Shown here: positions 23,208-30,779 of the stretch, in pieces
Numbering within the stretch: the first letter of the stretch is position 1
Layout: every line of letters starts with the position of its first letter
Source of the DNA: Bacillota bacterium
GTDB taxonomy: Bacteria > Bacillota > Bacilli > Alicyclobacillales > Alicyclobacillaceae
Direction of reading: 5' to 3'
Assembly: GCA_021799255.1 (NCBI GenBank)
Contig: JAJZAV010000006.1
Span: 1 to 33,842 of the forward strand
Length of the DNA: 33,842 nt
Made by a program: the position numbers and the translations under genes
The notes under the pieces: generated by a model
What the model saw: only the letters and a program-made list of their open reading frames with translations
Told to the model about the DNA's origin: nothing
Databases searched by the model: none

Positions 23208-23975
23208 ATGACGATGGAACATCAATTCACGAGTCCGGCCCCGCAAACCTTGGATGGTTGGTTTGCGCTCCACGACTTTCGGATCATCGACTGGCAGAGA
23301 TGGAAGGGGCTATCCTCTGACGAAAAGCGTACGGCAATGCGAGAGCTGTCCATGCTAAATCAGGGGTTCAGCGAAGATGAATCCGTGAATAAAGCAGGAT
23401 TCGGGATGTTTGCCGTCGTTGGCCATAAAGCGGATCTTCTGTTTTTGCACTTTCGTCCGTCGGTGGAAGAACTGATAGAGGCCAAGTATCGCTTAAACCA
23501 AACGCGGTTTGCTGACTTTCTCTCCTCCCCGTACTCCTACTTCTCCGTGGTCGAACTGAGTTCGCATTTGGCGAAACCAGGGGTGGATCCCCTCGAGAAC
23601 CCCGCGACGCGCGAGCGGCTCCAGCCCAAGGTTCCCGCGGCGGATTTCGTTTGTTTCTACCCCATGAACAAGAAACGGGTGCACCACGACAATTGGTATA
23701 CCCTAAGCGAAGAGGAGCGGCGTGAGTATCTCATGGCCCATGGGACCATCGGGCGAACTTACGCCGGGCGCGTGAAGCAAATCATCACGGGTTCCATGGG
23801 GCTTGACGACTGGGAATGGGGAGTCACATTGTTCGCCGACGATCCGCTTCAGTTCAAGAAGCTAGTCTACGAAATGCGTTTTGACGAAGGAAGCGCCCGG
23901 TTTGGCGAGTTTGGGCCGTTTCTGGTTGGCGAGCGCATCAAAGATTCCAACCTCTCCAGGTTGCTACGGGCATAG
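23208..23975 (+). CDS. hemQ: Coproheme decarboxylase HemQ (chlorite dismutase family)
   Basis: 255 residues. HemQ catalyses the last step of the coproporphyrin-dependent heme pathway, decarboxylating coproheme III to heme b with peroxide. Two ferredoxin-like halves; the active-site residues are in place: Tyr151 and Lys155 in FYPMNKKR and the proximal His178 in MAHGTIGRTYAG, each exactly six later than Tyr145, Lys149 and His172 of the Geobacillus enzyme. The N-terminus GWFALHDFRIIDW and DWEWGVTLFADDPLQFKKLVYEMRFDEGSARFGEFGPF are typical. ATG 23208 has GGAG 4 bases upstream; ATG 23214 has better spacing. It pairs with hemL downstream in heme synthesis. Confidence 0.96.
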   Translation: MTMEHQFTSPAPQTLDGWFALHDFRIIDWQRWKGLSSDEKRTAMRELSMLNQGFSEDESVNKAGFGMFAVVGHKADLLFLHFRPSVEELIEAKYRLNQTRFADFLSSPYSYFSVVELSSHLAKPGVDPLENPATRERLQPKVPAADFVCFYPMNKKRVHHDNWYTLSEEERREYLMAHGTIGRTYAGRVKQIITGSMGLDDWEWGVTLFADDPLQFKKLVYEMRFDEGSARFGEFGPFLVGERIKDSNLSRLLRA

Positions 23976-24031
23976 GTTGCGCACCATGTCGGTGCAGGAC
24001 TGCCCTCGACGAGGGACAGGACGGGAGCAAG

Positions 24032-24059
24032 AAAAGCGCGGCGTGTTCAGCGCCGCGCT
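24032..24059 (-). terminator. Terminator overlapping the end of the small minus-strand gene
   Basis: Perfect 9-pair GC-rich stem (24059-24051 with 24043-24035), 7-base loop, then TTTTC-type tract on the minus strand. The stop codon of the small gene (24047-24049) lies in the loop. On the plus strand (hemQ side) no T tract follows. Confidence 0.6.
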
Positions 24060-24223
24060 AACTTGGCTCGCCACAGCAAAACCGTGCGATTGTCCACGTG
24101 CAGATTCTCGGCGGATTCGGACTCGTCAGTCAACGCCGTCATCGGCGAGAATTCGTGGAAATGAGTAAGAAAACCGTTTTGACTCAGTTGTTCGCGACAC
24201 GTGTCGGCGTCCGTACGACGCAT
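24047..24223 (-). CDS. Small protein of unknown function between hemQ and hemL
   Basis: 58 residues from ATG 24223, which has GGAGGG 6 bases upstream, and it ends in the loop of an intrinsic terminator; both signals argue for a real gene although it is short. The sequence MRRTDADTCREQLSQNGFL is followed by a short His/acidic stretch (THFHEFSPMTALTDESESAENLH) and a basic C-terminus (LLWRAKLARR). The HFHEFxxxT pattern faintly recalls YmaF-type short proteins, but the rest does not match, so I assign no function. It is divergent from hemL and convergent with hemQ. Confidence 0.5.
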   Translation of the reverse strand: MRRTDADTCREQLSQNGFLTHFHEFSPMTALTDESESAENLHVDNRTVLLWRAKLARR

Positions 24224-24314
24224 GAACATCCCTCCATAGCGTAGACTGCACTGCAGCGTTCGCGGGTATACAGAACCCTCACGTGTCGCAAAGGACAACC
24301 CTTGGAGGTTAGTC

Positions 24315-25610
24315 ATGACAAGGACGAATTCTGAACATTGGCAGGCGCGCGCCAATCGCGCCATCCTGGGCGGAGTGAACAGCCCATCCCGAAGTTACAA
24401 ATCGGTGGGCGGCGGGGTGCCCGTTGTAATGCAGCGCGCCAAGGGGAGCCGATTTTGGGACGTAGACGGAAACGAATACGTTGACTATCTCGCCGCCTAC
24501 GGACCTTTGGTGTTAGGGCACGCGCACGAGGCGGTCATGGAGGCGATTCGCGAGGCCACACGGGACGGAATCCTGTACGGAACGCCTACGACGTGGGAGG
24601 TGGAATTCGCAGAATCTCTGCAGCGTGCGATACCCGACATGGAGAGAATCCGCTTCGTGAATTCGGGTACGGAAGCGGTAATGACCACGGTGCGGGTTGC
24701 CCGGGGCGTGACCGGACGAGACAAGATCATCAAATTTGCAGGGTGCTACCACGGGCACACGGATTTGATGCTGGTGGCAGCGGGATCCGGCCCTTCCAGC
24801 ATGGGTGTCCCGGACAGCGCTGGAGTGACGTCAAGCACCGCGAGTGAGGTGATTACGGTACCTTACAACGACATTCACGCCTTGGAGGAGGCGTTCACCC
24901 ATCACCCCGACGAGGTAGCCGCGGTCCTGGTGGAGCCCATCGTGGGGAACTTCGGGATTGTGGCCCCCTCCACCGACGCGTACCTGGGTGAAATCATCAA
25001 CATCGCCCATCAGTTCGGGGCTCTGGTCATTTTCGACGAAGTCATCACGGCCTTTCGCTTCCACTACGGTACGGCAGCCCAAATATACGGCGTGCATCCC
25101 GACCTGTACGCTCTAGGAAAGATCATTGGCGGAGGACTCCCCATCGGCCTGTACGGAGGCAGCGCGCCCCTCATGGAGAGCGTCGCTCCACTCGGCCCCG
25201 TTTATCAGGCTGGGACGATGGCCGGAAACCCGGCATCCATTCGAGCGGGCATCGCGTGCCTCTCCGTCCTCGCACAGCGTGATGTGTACGCACGCATGGA
25301 CGCGCTGGGAGAACGCCTCGAGGCAGGGATCCTCGACTCGGCAAGAAGACATGACGTTCGTATCACCATCAACCGCGTCGGCGGTGCCTTCACGGTGTTT
25401 TTTGGAAATCATCGGGTAACGAACTACGACGACGCCCAACGGACGGACGGAGAGAGGTTCGCCAAGTTCTTTCATCTTCTGTTGGAAAGGGGAATTAACA
25501 CAGCCCCGTCCAAGTACGAAGCGTGGTTCGTCTCCGCCGCGCACACGACCGAAGATATCGACAGGACGCTCGAAGCCGTGGACGAGTCCTTTAGAGCCAT
25601 GAGGCCTTAA
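24315..25610 (+). CDS. hemL: Glutamate-1-semialdehyde 2,1-aminomutase
   Basis: 431 residues. A PLP enzyme converting glutamate-1-semialdehyde to 5-aminolevulinate, early in heme synthesis. Features: [18 protein letters not shown] and the substrate-side [29 protein letters not shown] at the N-terminus, [18 protein letters not shown], the CYHGHTD motif, the PLP aspartate in [11 protein letters not shown], and the PLP lysine in [20 protein letters not shown] lies 6 bases before ATG 24315. Class-III aminotransferase relatives exist, but the motifs and full-length fit favour HemL; some Bacillales carry two copies (HemL/GsaB), and which one this is cannot be told. A terminator follows at 25617. Confidence 0.94.
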   Translation: MTRTNSEHWQARANRAILGGVNSPSRSYKSVGGGVPVVMQRAKGSRFWDVDGNEYVDYLAAYGPLVLGHAHEAVMEAIREATRDGILYGTPTTWEVEFAESLQRAIPDMERIRFVNSGTEAVMTTVRVARGVTGRDKIIKFAGCYHGHTDLMLVAAGSGPSSMGVPDSAGVTSSTASEVITVPYNDIHALEEAFTHHPDEVAAVLVEPIVGNFGIVAPSTDAYLGEIINIAHQFGALVIFDEVITAFRFHYGTAAQIYGVHPDLYALGKIIGGGLPIGLYGGSAPLMESVAPLGPVYQAGTMAGNPASIRAGIACLSVLAQRDVYARMDALGERLEAGILDSARRHDVRITINRVGGAFTVFFGNHRVTNYDDAQRTDGERFAKFFHLLLERGINTAPSKYEAWFVSAAHTTEDIDRTLEAVDESFRAMRP

Positions 25611-25616
25611 GACGCA

Positions 25617-25656
25617 AAACGAGCGGCCCGCCATCCCCAGCGGGTCCCGCTCGTTT
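25617..25656. terminator. Bidirectional terminator between hemL and trxA
   Basis: A hairpin with arms of 10 plus 5 pairs (25617-25631 with 25640-25656, a TC bulge), loop of 8 bases, flanked by AAAA and TTT tracts on the two sides. It serves the convergent hemL (plus) and trxA (minus) genes. Confidence 0.8.
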
Positions 25657-25710
25657 CGCAATCGTCACAGGTTATCCTGTTTTAGCCTTCCGGTTTTAAG
25701 CTTTGCGAGG

Positions 25711-26028
25711 TTAAATCACTCCGGCTAGTTGGGCCACCAAATCGGACTTCGGCTTATAGCCTATCAACTGCTTCACAACTTGGCCATTCTTGAATACAAG
25801 TAGCGTCGGTATGCTCATAATGCCATATCTCTGCGCGGTTTCGGGGTTCTCGTCGACGTCAAGCTTGCCGACGGTCAGCTTATCCTTGTATTCTTCAGAT
25901 ACTTCCTCAAGCACGGGCGCCATCATCTTACACGGGCCGCACCACGGCACCCATAATTCTACCACGACTGCCTTATCGGACTGCAGAAAAGCAGTAAATG
26001 TCTTATCCGTGACTACTTGTGATGCCAT
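25711..26028 (-). CDS. trxA: Thioredoxin
   Basis: 105 residues from ATG 26028, with GGAGG 7 bases upstream. A cytoplasmic disulfide reductase; the active site WCGPC is at about residues 28-32 (WVPWCGPCKMMAPVLEE), the cis-proline is in MSIPTLLVFKNG, and the fold ends with IGYKPKSDLVAQLAGVI. Length and motifs are those of the main TrxA. Tryptophan-valine-proline before the CGPC replaces the common W-A-x. The longer frame to 26193 is not needed. Confidence 0.96.
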   Translation of the reverse strand: MASQVVTDKTFTAFLQSDKAVVVELWVPWCGPCKMMAPVLEEVSEEYKDKLTVGKLDVDENPETAQRYGIMSIPTLLVFKNGQVVKQLIGYKPKSDLVAQLAGVI

Positions 26029-26174
26029 GAAAAATCCTCCTCTATCTATTGAGCTCGACGCCATTTCTCCCCTCAAAAAAAGGGTCCGCACGCGCAACCC
26101 GCCTTGGGGAAACAAGCAAATGACGTCCGACGCGGACGACTTATGGCTATTTTGCCAACTCATCCCGCTTGTAT

Positions 26175-26204
26175 ATTGTATCAACTCAGCCACCGACGCC
26201 GCAA
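26175..26204 (-). promoter_or_regulatory. Putative promoter of trxA
   Basis: Minus-strand TTGCGG (26204-26199), 18 bases, TACAAT (26180-26175) with an extended -10 TGA. It would give a leader of about 140 bases before trxA. The leader holds a run of seven T (about 26076-26082), and no clear attenuator was found. Confidence 0.5.
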
Positions 26205-26226
26205 CTTTCCATTCTCCTGCAACCCG

Positions 26227-27333
26227 CTATTTGCTCCGATAGCGAAGCCCAAATCGAACCGAAGCCACCGACAGCAAAAGCACGATGGAGCATCCCCACC
26301 AATAGACCGTCCGGTTATGCCATAGGGCCGCAAGGGCCTGTATCGGCAACACCCAATAGAGCATCGAGGCCGAAAGCAGAATGGCCGGGATGAGGGTTCC
26401 GAGCCATCGATACATCCCGAATATGTATGCGGCGGCCCCCAGGGTCAGACACCCAATGAGCATGGCCTCGGGCGTGAGATGCCAGGGAGTCATCCAAATC
26501 CCAAGCGCCGGCACCAGCGTGCTCTGAAAGACCATCGCTCCGGTCACGTTGCCGAGGGCCAAACCGTCCTTGTTGCGCCGAATCCACACCACGCTGTTCA
26601 GCGTTTCCGGCAATTCCGTCGTCAGAGGAATCAAGATGGCGGACAAAACGAATGCCGGAATTGTAAACCAGGTCGCCACTTGCTCGACCGCGCTCGTCAA
26701 CAGTTGCGCTCCTCCTACGATACATGCGAGCGCTAAGAAGAGCTGTACGAGTACCAAGGGCACGGCTGGGTTGTCCGCATGGTTCTGAATGTACAAAGGG
26801 TGAAGATGACCGTCGTCGGTGTCCGTTGCCTTCTCACGCAGCGTGACGATGAGGAAAACGCCGTATATCCCGAGCAGCATGAGCGGCACAACGCGGTGGA
26901 CCAACGGACTGGAGATGCACCCCGCCGCGATAGCCACGCCATAGGCGAACAAAAAAAAGCCCATGTCGCGCGAAAACGCCTGGGAACCAACCTTCAGTTG
27001 ATATGTCGAATGAGTCCTGCGAACTAGCAACAGGGAGATTGCCAACACCAAGCTACCCAAGGTCGCGAGTAGAAACGGAGCGCCTAGTATGCCTCCAATC
27101 CCTACCTCGTGGGCACTCGCTTTCCCGTGTCCGAATAGGATTGCGGTTACCGGCACCGCGGTCTCCGGCAAGGCTGTTCCGAGCGCAGCCAAAACGCTGC
27201 CAACGGCACTCTGCCCGAGGCCAAGTTTTCGGCCCAACCACTCGATGGAATTGGTGAATAGTTCGGCGCCGAACAGAATCAAGGCCAGGGCCAGCACCAG
27301 GGTCACCGCCAAGCGCAACTGCGACACCTCCAT
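26227..27333 (-). CDS. CaCA-family Ca2+/cation exchanger membrane protein
   Basis: About 368 residues from ATG 27333; a TTG at 27318 with GGAGG 8 bases upstream is an attractive alternative, and an ATG at 27345 also exists. A polytopic membrane protein with about ten helices in two inverted halves. The alpha-repeat signatures are visible: GSVLAALGTALPETAVPVTAI in the first half and LSAILIPLTTELPETLNSVVW in the second, both with the acidic residue of Na+/Ca2+ exchangers. A cytoplasmic loop is rich in histidine and aspartate (ATDTDDGHLHPLYIQNHADN). The transported ion is not determined by sequence. Confidence 0.87.
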   Translation of the reverse strand: MEVSQLRLAVTLVLALALILFGAELFTNSIEWLGRKLGLGQSAVGSVLAALGTALPETAVPVTAILFGHGKASAHEVGIGGILGAPFLLATLGSLVLAISLLLVRRTHSTYQLKVGSQAFSRDMGFFLFAYGVAIAAGCISSPLVHRVVPLMLLGIYGVFLIVTLREKATDTDDGHLHPLYIQNHADNPAVPLVLVQLFLALACIVGGAQLLTSAVEQVATWFTIPAFVLSAILIPLTTELPETLNSVVWIRRNKDGLALGNVTGAMVFQSTLVPALGIWMTPWHLTPEAMLIGCLTLGAAAYIFGMYRWLGTLIPAILLSASMLYWVLPIQALAALWHNRTVYWWGCSIVLLLSVASVRFGLRYRSK

Positions 27334-27503
27334 AGCGTGAGCCATCCATAAGACTCTACGCCATGAAGTGTGCAGATATGCGGACAAGGATTGCCTTGGT
27401 GTTACTTTCGTGGAAGGGTCGCAGGGCCCAGCACCCATCGACCACTCCCTTGACTGTGCGCCAGTGCGTCGCAGACCCACCGGCTTGGTTCACCAAACGG
27501 GCT

Positions 27504-28220
27504 TTACTTTGCGTCGGACCCTTGGCGAACGGCATCCAACATGCGGGCGGTGACGGAGGCGGCATCCGTCTGTCTGTCCATGAACAGGGCAAGCCACGCG
27601 TCGTCCACCGCCGTGATCATCCAAACTTGACCCTCGTCTCCCACGATGGACGTCTCGTGGATAGAAGCCATCCCCACTTCGCGGCGCAGTTTCTCCACGG
27701 TACGCCGATAGGATCGAAGGACTTCGAGAAACGGTTGATCGTATTCCCTATCGCACGCGCCCACGCTCTCCCCCGAAAACGCAATCCAACCAAGGACCAA
27801 GTCGTCCTCCGTCAGCTGGAGAAAGACGTTTTGCCACTTGTCCTCTGCGAACGCCGGGACTTGGTGCTCAAAGAGCTTGAAGGGATGAAGCGGCCGTTCA
27901 AACACGCTCTTCTGCTTCTGTGGTTCGTCGTGCACCACTTCCACGGTGTGCGCGGTTCCCACGGTTCCTGTCTCCTCGCTGGGCGCGGCGAAATCCAGGG
28001 AAGCTGAAGGTTGCACTGTGTCCTTGCTGTCTGTCTGATCCTTCGCGGACGCCCTTCTGCTTCTCAGCGGCCCGGACGTTTGCGGTTCGGGCGCGTTTGC
28101 CTTGGTCTGCGACGAATCCTTTGGCTTTCGTTCACTTGAATTCGGACGTAGCCAAAGTAGATTCATCCATACGAGCATGGAGAGCAGGACCACAACTACG
28201 ACAACGATGGCCACCACCAA
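27504..28220 (-). CDS. Membrane-anchored protein with roadblock/LC7-like domain
   Basis: 238 residues from a TTG at 28220 with GGTGAT 6 bases upstream. Residues 2-24 form one hydrophobic anchor (VVAIVVVVVVLLSMLVWMNLLWL), followed by a long polar, Ser/Lys/Pro-rich linker (about residues 25-100) and then a C-terminal domain of about 110 residues. That domain has the order of roadblock/LC7 proteins: DDLVLGWIAFSGESVGACD, a helix with LEVLRSYRRTVEKLRREVG, then SIVGDEGQVWMITAVDDAWLALFMDRQT. Roadblock proteins usually regulate small GTPases or act as scaffolds; none is nearby. It closes the five-gene cassette, 30 bases after the HlyD-like gene. The fold is inferred from pattern only. Confidence 0.55.
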   Translation of the reverse strand: MVVAIVVVVVVLLSMLVWMNLLWLRPNSSERKPKDSSQTKANAPEPQTSGPLRSRRASAKDQTDSKDTVQPSASLDFAAPSEETGTVGTAHTVEVVHDEPQKQKSVFERPLHPFKLFEHQVPAFAEDKWQNVFLQLTEDDLVLGWIAFSGESVGACDREYDQPFLEVLRSYRRTVEKLRREVGMASIHETSIVGDEGQVWMITAVDDAWLALFMDRQTDAASVTARMLDAVRQGSDAK

Positions 28221-28250
28221 CTGCTCATCACCCGTCTTCCTGTATCAATC

Positions 28251-28901
28251 TCATGGGTTGTTACGGTGAATCCGAACGCTGGCGTTCATCCCCGGCACCA
28301 CGAGCTTTCCTTCGTTGCCGGAGATGGAAATCCGCACGGGAATCCTCTGAACTTCCTTGGTAAAGTTGCCCGCAGACTGGCTTGACGGGATGAGCGACGA
28401 ATACGAGGCCGCCAATGCCCCGACGTTCTGGACGACACCCGAAAACGTCGTTCCAGGGTAGGCGTCGAGGTAAATATCCACCGTCTGCCCCACGCTCACG
28501 TGGCGAATGTCCGTCTCCGGAACGTACGCGACGATGTACTCCTTTGATAGGTTCGCCAATTCGGCTAGCAGATCACCAGGGGCGACAACCTCACCAGTTA
28601 CGGCGTCCTGCTTCAGTACCTCTCCATTGATGGGGGAAGTGAGGTTCATTGTTTGCCCAGTGGGTGTCGTCTCTACGCCGATGACTTGCCCCTTGCTGAC
28701 GGTATCTCCGTCATGCAGAGTCCAACTCGTGAGCTTGCCCGACGCAAGTGCGACGATTGAGGTCGATTGCACCGATACGCTGGCATCGTTCGTCGATACA
28801 TATTTCGAACGATTTGAAAAGTAAATATAGCCAGCAATCAGAAGGCCGAAGATCACGATGAACCCCAGCACGTTGAGGAGAAACATCTGTCGAACGCGCA
28901 T
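28251..28901 (-). CDS. HlyD/EmrA-like membrane fusion protein, short form
   Basis: About 216 residues from ATG 28901; an ATG at 28922 would add seven. A single anchor near the N-terminus (MFLLNVLGFIVIFGLLIAGYIYF) is followed by an extracytoplasmic biotinyl-lipoyl-like barrel: VSVQSTSIVALASGKLTSWTLHDGDTVSKGQVIGVE, then TSPINGEVLKQDAVTGEVVAPGDLLAELANLS, and a beta-barrel region IVAYVPETDIRHVSVGQTVDIYLDAYPGTTFSGVVQNVG. The coiled-coil hairpin between the lipoyl halves is missing, so it is shorter than classic HlyD. It lies 93 bases after the ABC permease, suggesting that it works with that transporter. Confidence 0.82.
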   Translation of the reverse strand: MRVRQMFLLNVLGFIVIFGLLIAGYIYFSNRSKYVSTNDASVSVQSTSIVALASGKLTSWTLHDGDTVSKGQVIGVETTPTGQTMNLTSPINGEVLKQDAVTGEVVAPGDLLAELANLSKEYIVAYVPETDIRHVSVGQTVDIYLDAYPGTTFSGVVQNVGALAASYSSLIPSSQSAGNFTKEVQRIPVRISISGNEGKLVVPGMNASVRIHRNNP

Positions 28902-28994
28902 CAACCTCAACCCTTCATCCATAGAATTCAATCGCCACCGATTTTACCGTGCAAAGCAGGAAAAGGAAAGTCGGCGCGAACCAATGATGGGTTT

Positions 28995-29846
28995 TCAGAG
29001 CCGGGACGAATCCCTTTCTTTGGGCTGCAGAGGACGACGAGAACGCTTCGTCCATCCGCGGGGACGCAGCCTGTATAGGGCCGGGATTAAAAGTACCGCG
29101 CACACCAGCAGATAGAACCCCACAAACACCACCCAGGATCCAGGGCTTCCGGTTTCCGCGTTCTCGAGGCTCGCCTCAATCCACAGGGGATTCAAATTCA
29201 GCAATTGGTCGCCCCATCCTGCCGCAAATGCGTCAATCGCGTTGTGCAAGGCGAGCAGCCGCAGTCCGTACCCGACCACCCCTGACACGATGAGCATGAA
29301 CGAGACCATTCCGTACGACAACACGGTGCTCCAAGCCGACTGAAGGGCGATGCTGGAAAACATCACGCTGATGGAAGCAATCACGAAAATGGAGAACAAT
29401 TGGAACGCAAAAACGGACAAGACCTCTTGAGGTACTGCGCCGCCAAAGAGAAATACCAAACTGTACAGGGGCAACGTGACGACGAGCAACAGGACGACGA
29501 GGGCCGACGACGACAGGATCTTCCCCACAATAACCCCAAGGGGAGTCAGGGGCGTGGTCATCAACACTGGAAGCGTGCGCCGCTCCCGCTCCCCGCTTAC
29601 GCTGCCCGCGGCAAAGGCCGGCGTGAGGAACGCGGCGATGGCCATTTGTAACCAACTCAGCGCCACGAAGATCTGCTCGCTACGCACCGTCAGAGAAATA
29701 ATGGTCTGACCCTGCAGGCTTTCGTATAGGAGGCCGAAGGTGAGCGCCACCATAAAGAGAAGATAGCCAGTGATGACAAACGGCGCGCGCTTGGTGCGCA
29801 TTCTCTGGCGGAATTCCTTTTGCAAAAGCGGGTTCGTGAGTATCAT
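28995..29846 (-). CDS. ABC-2 type transporter permease
   Basis: 283 residues with about six membrane helices (for example VITGYLLFMVALTFGLLY and SALVVLLLVVTLPLYSLVFLF). The cytoplasmic loop has the ABC-2 signature GSVSGERERRTLPVLMTTPLTPLGVIVGKIL, typical of GldF/NosY-like permeases. Its start overlaps the ATPase stop by four bases (ATGA), so the two subunits are translationally coupled. The C-terminus is basic (RPRGWTKRSRRPLQPKERD). The substrate cannot be read from sequence. Confidence 0.9.
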   Translation of the reverse strand: MILTNPLLQKEFRQRMRTKRAPFVITGYLLFMVALTFGLLYESLQGQTIISLTVRSEQIFVALSWLQMAIAAFLTPAFAAGSVSGERERRTLPVLMTTPLTPLGVIVGKILSSSALVVLLLVVTLPLYSLVFLFGGAVPQEVLSVFAFQLFSIFVIASISVMFSSIALQSAWSTVLSYGMVSFMLIVSGVVGYGLRLLALHNAIDAFAAGWGDQLLNLNPLWIEASLENAETGSPGSWVVFVGFYLLVCAVLLIPALYRLRPRGWTKRSRRPLQPKERDSSRL

Positions 29847-30772
29847 GACCGCACCGTCCGTTCCGTCAGCCGCAAAAACAGCGCCTCGATGTCGGTGGGC
29901 CGCTCGGCGAATTGGTACAACGTGATGCCTTGCGCGATGATGCGCTCCATCAATTCTGCCTGCTGGTGAAGCGTTCCCGCATAGACCACTTCAACGCCAT
30001 CCGCTCTCGGAGAGAATTCAAGAATATGCGGATCCGACTGCAGCACGGCGGTCCATTTCGACCACTCGGCTTGCCCCGCAAGCCATAGCGTTCGGTGTGC
30101 GCTCGTATGGGACATCATCACATTGATGGCCGCCACTGCGGCGACTTCTCCGCCTCGTATGATCCCGATTTCATCCGCCACCTCGGCGAGCTCTTGGAGG
30201 ATATGCGAACTGATGACGACCGTCTTCCCGGATGCACGCAACCGGGAAAGAACGGATCGCATCTCTATTCGAGATCTCGGATCCAATCCGGACGACGGCT
30301 CGTCCAAGATCAGAACCGCCGGGTCGTGCATAAGGCAACGCGCAATCTCGAGGCGCTGCTGCATCCCGCGCGAAAGGGAATTGACGTAGAAACGGCGCTT
30401 GTCGACGAGGTCTACCGATTCCAGCAGTTCATCGGCTCGCGTGCGCCACACGCGCTTTTGCACCCCGTAGCATTCGGCATAGAACTGCAGGTATTCATAA
30501 GCCGTCAACTCGTCGTACACGCCAAATGCGTCCGGCATGTAGCCGATGGACCTGCGCACTTTCTTGGCCTCGCGTCTCAGCTCGAATCCGTTCACAAGCG
30601 CCTTCCCGGAACTTGGCGTCACCAATGTGGCGAGCATCGAGAGCGTTGTCGTCTTGCCCGCCCCGTTTTCGCCTACGATGCCGAAAATCGTGCCGGATCG
30701 AATGTTCAGGTTCAGGTTGTTCACGGCGTTGACCTTGCCATAGCGCTTGCATAGATTCTGCGTGATAATCAA
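29843..30772 (-). CDS. ABC transporter ATP-binding protein
   Basis: 309 residues. Walker A GENGAGKTTT at residues 34-43, Q-loop region GYMPDAFGVYDELTAYEYL, signature LSRGMQQRLEIARCL, Walker B VLILDEPSSGLDP, and the H-loop in VVISSHILQEL. A C-terminal extension of about 90 residues follows, usual for ABC-2 export ATPases (GldA/CcmA/NatA type). The signature is LSRGM rather than LSGGQ, common in this group. It lies 7 bases after the large exported protein gene and overlaps the permease by four bases. Confidence 0.95.
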   Translation of the reverse strand: MIITQNLCKRYGKVNAVNNLNLNIRSGTIFGIVGENGAGKTTTLSMLATLVTPSSGKALVNGFELRREAKKVRRSIGYMPDAFGVYDELTAYEYLQFYAECYGVQKRVWRTRADELLESVDLVDKRRFYVNSLSRGMQQRLEIARCLMHDPAVLILDEPSSGLDPRSRIEMRSVLSRLRASGKTVVISSHILQELAEVADEIGIIRGGEVAAVAAINVMMSHTSAHRTLWLAGQAEWSKWTAVLQSDPHILEFSPRADGVEVVYAGTLHQQAELMERIIAQGITLYQFAERPTDIEALFLRLTERTVRS

Positions 30773-30779
30773 GAGATTC

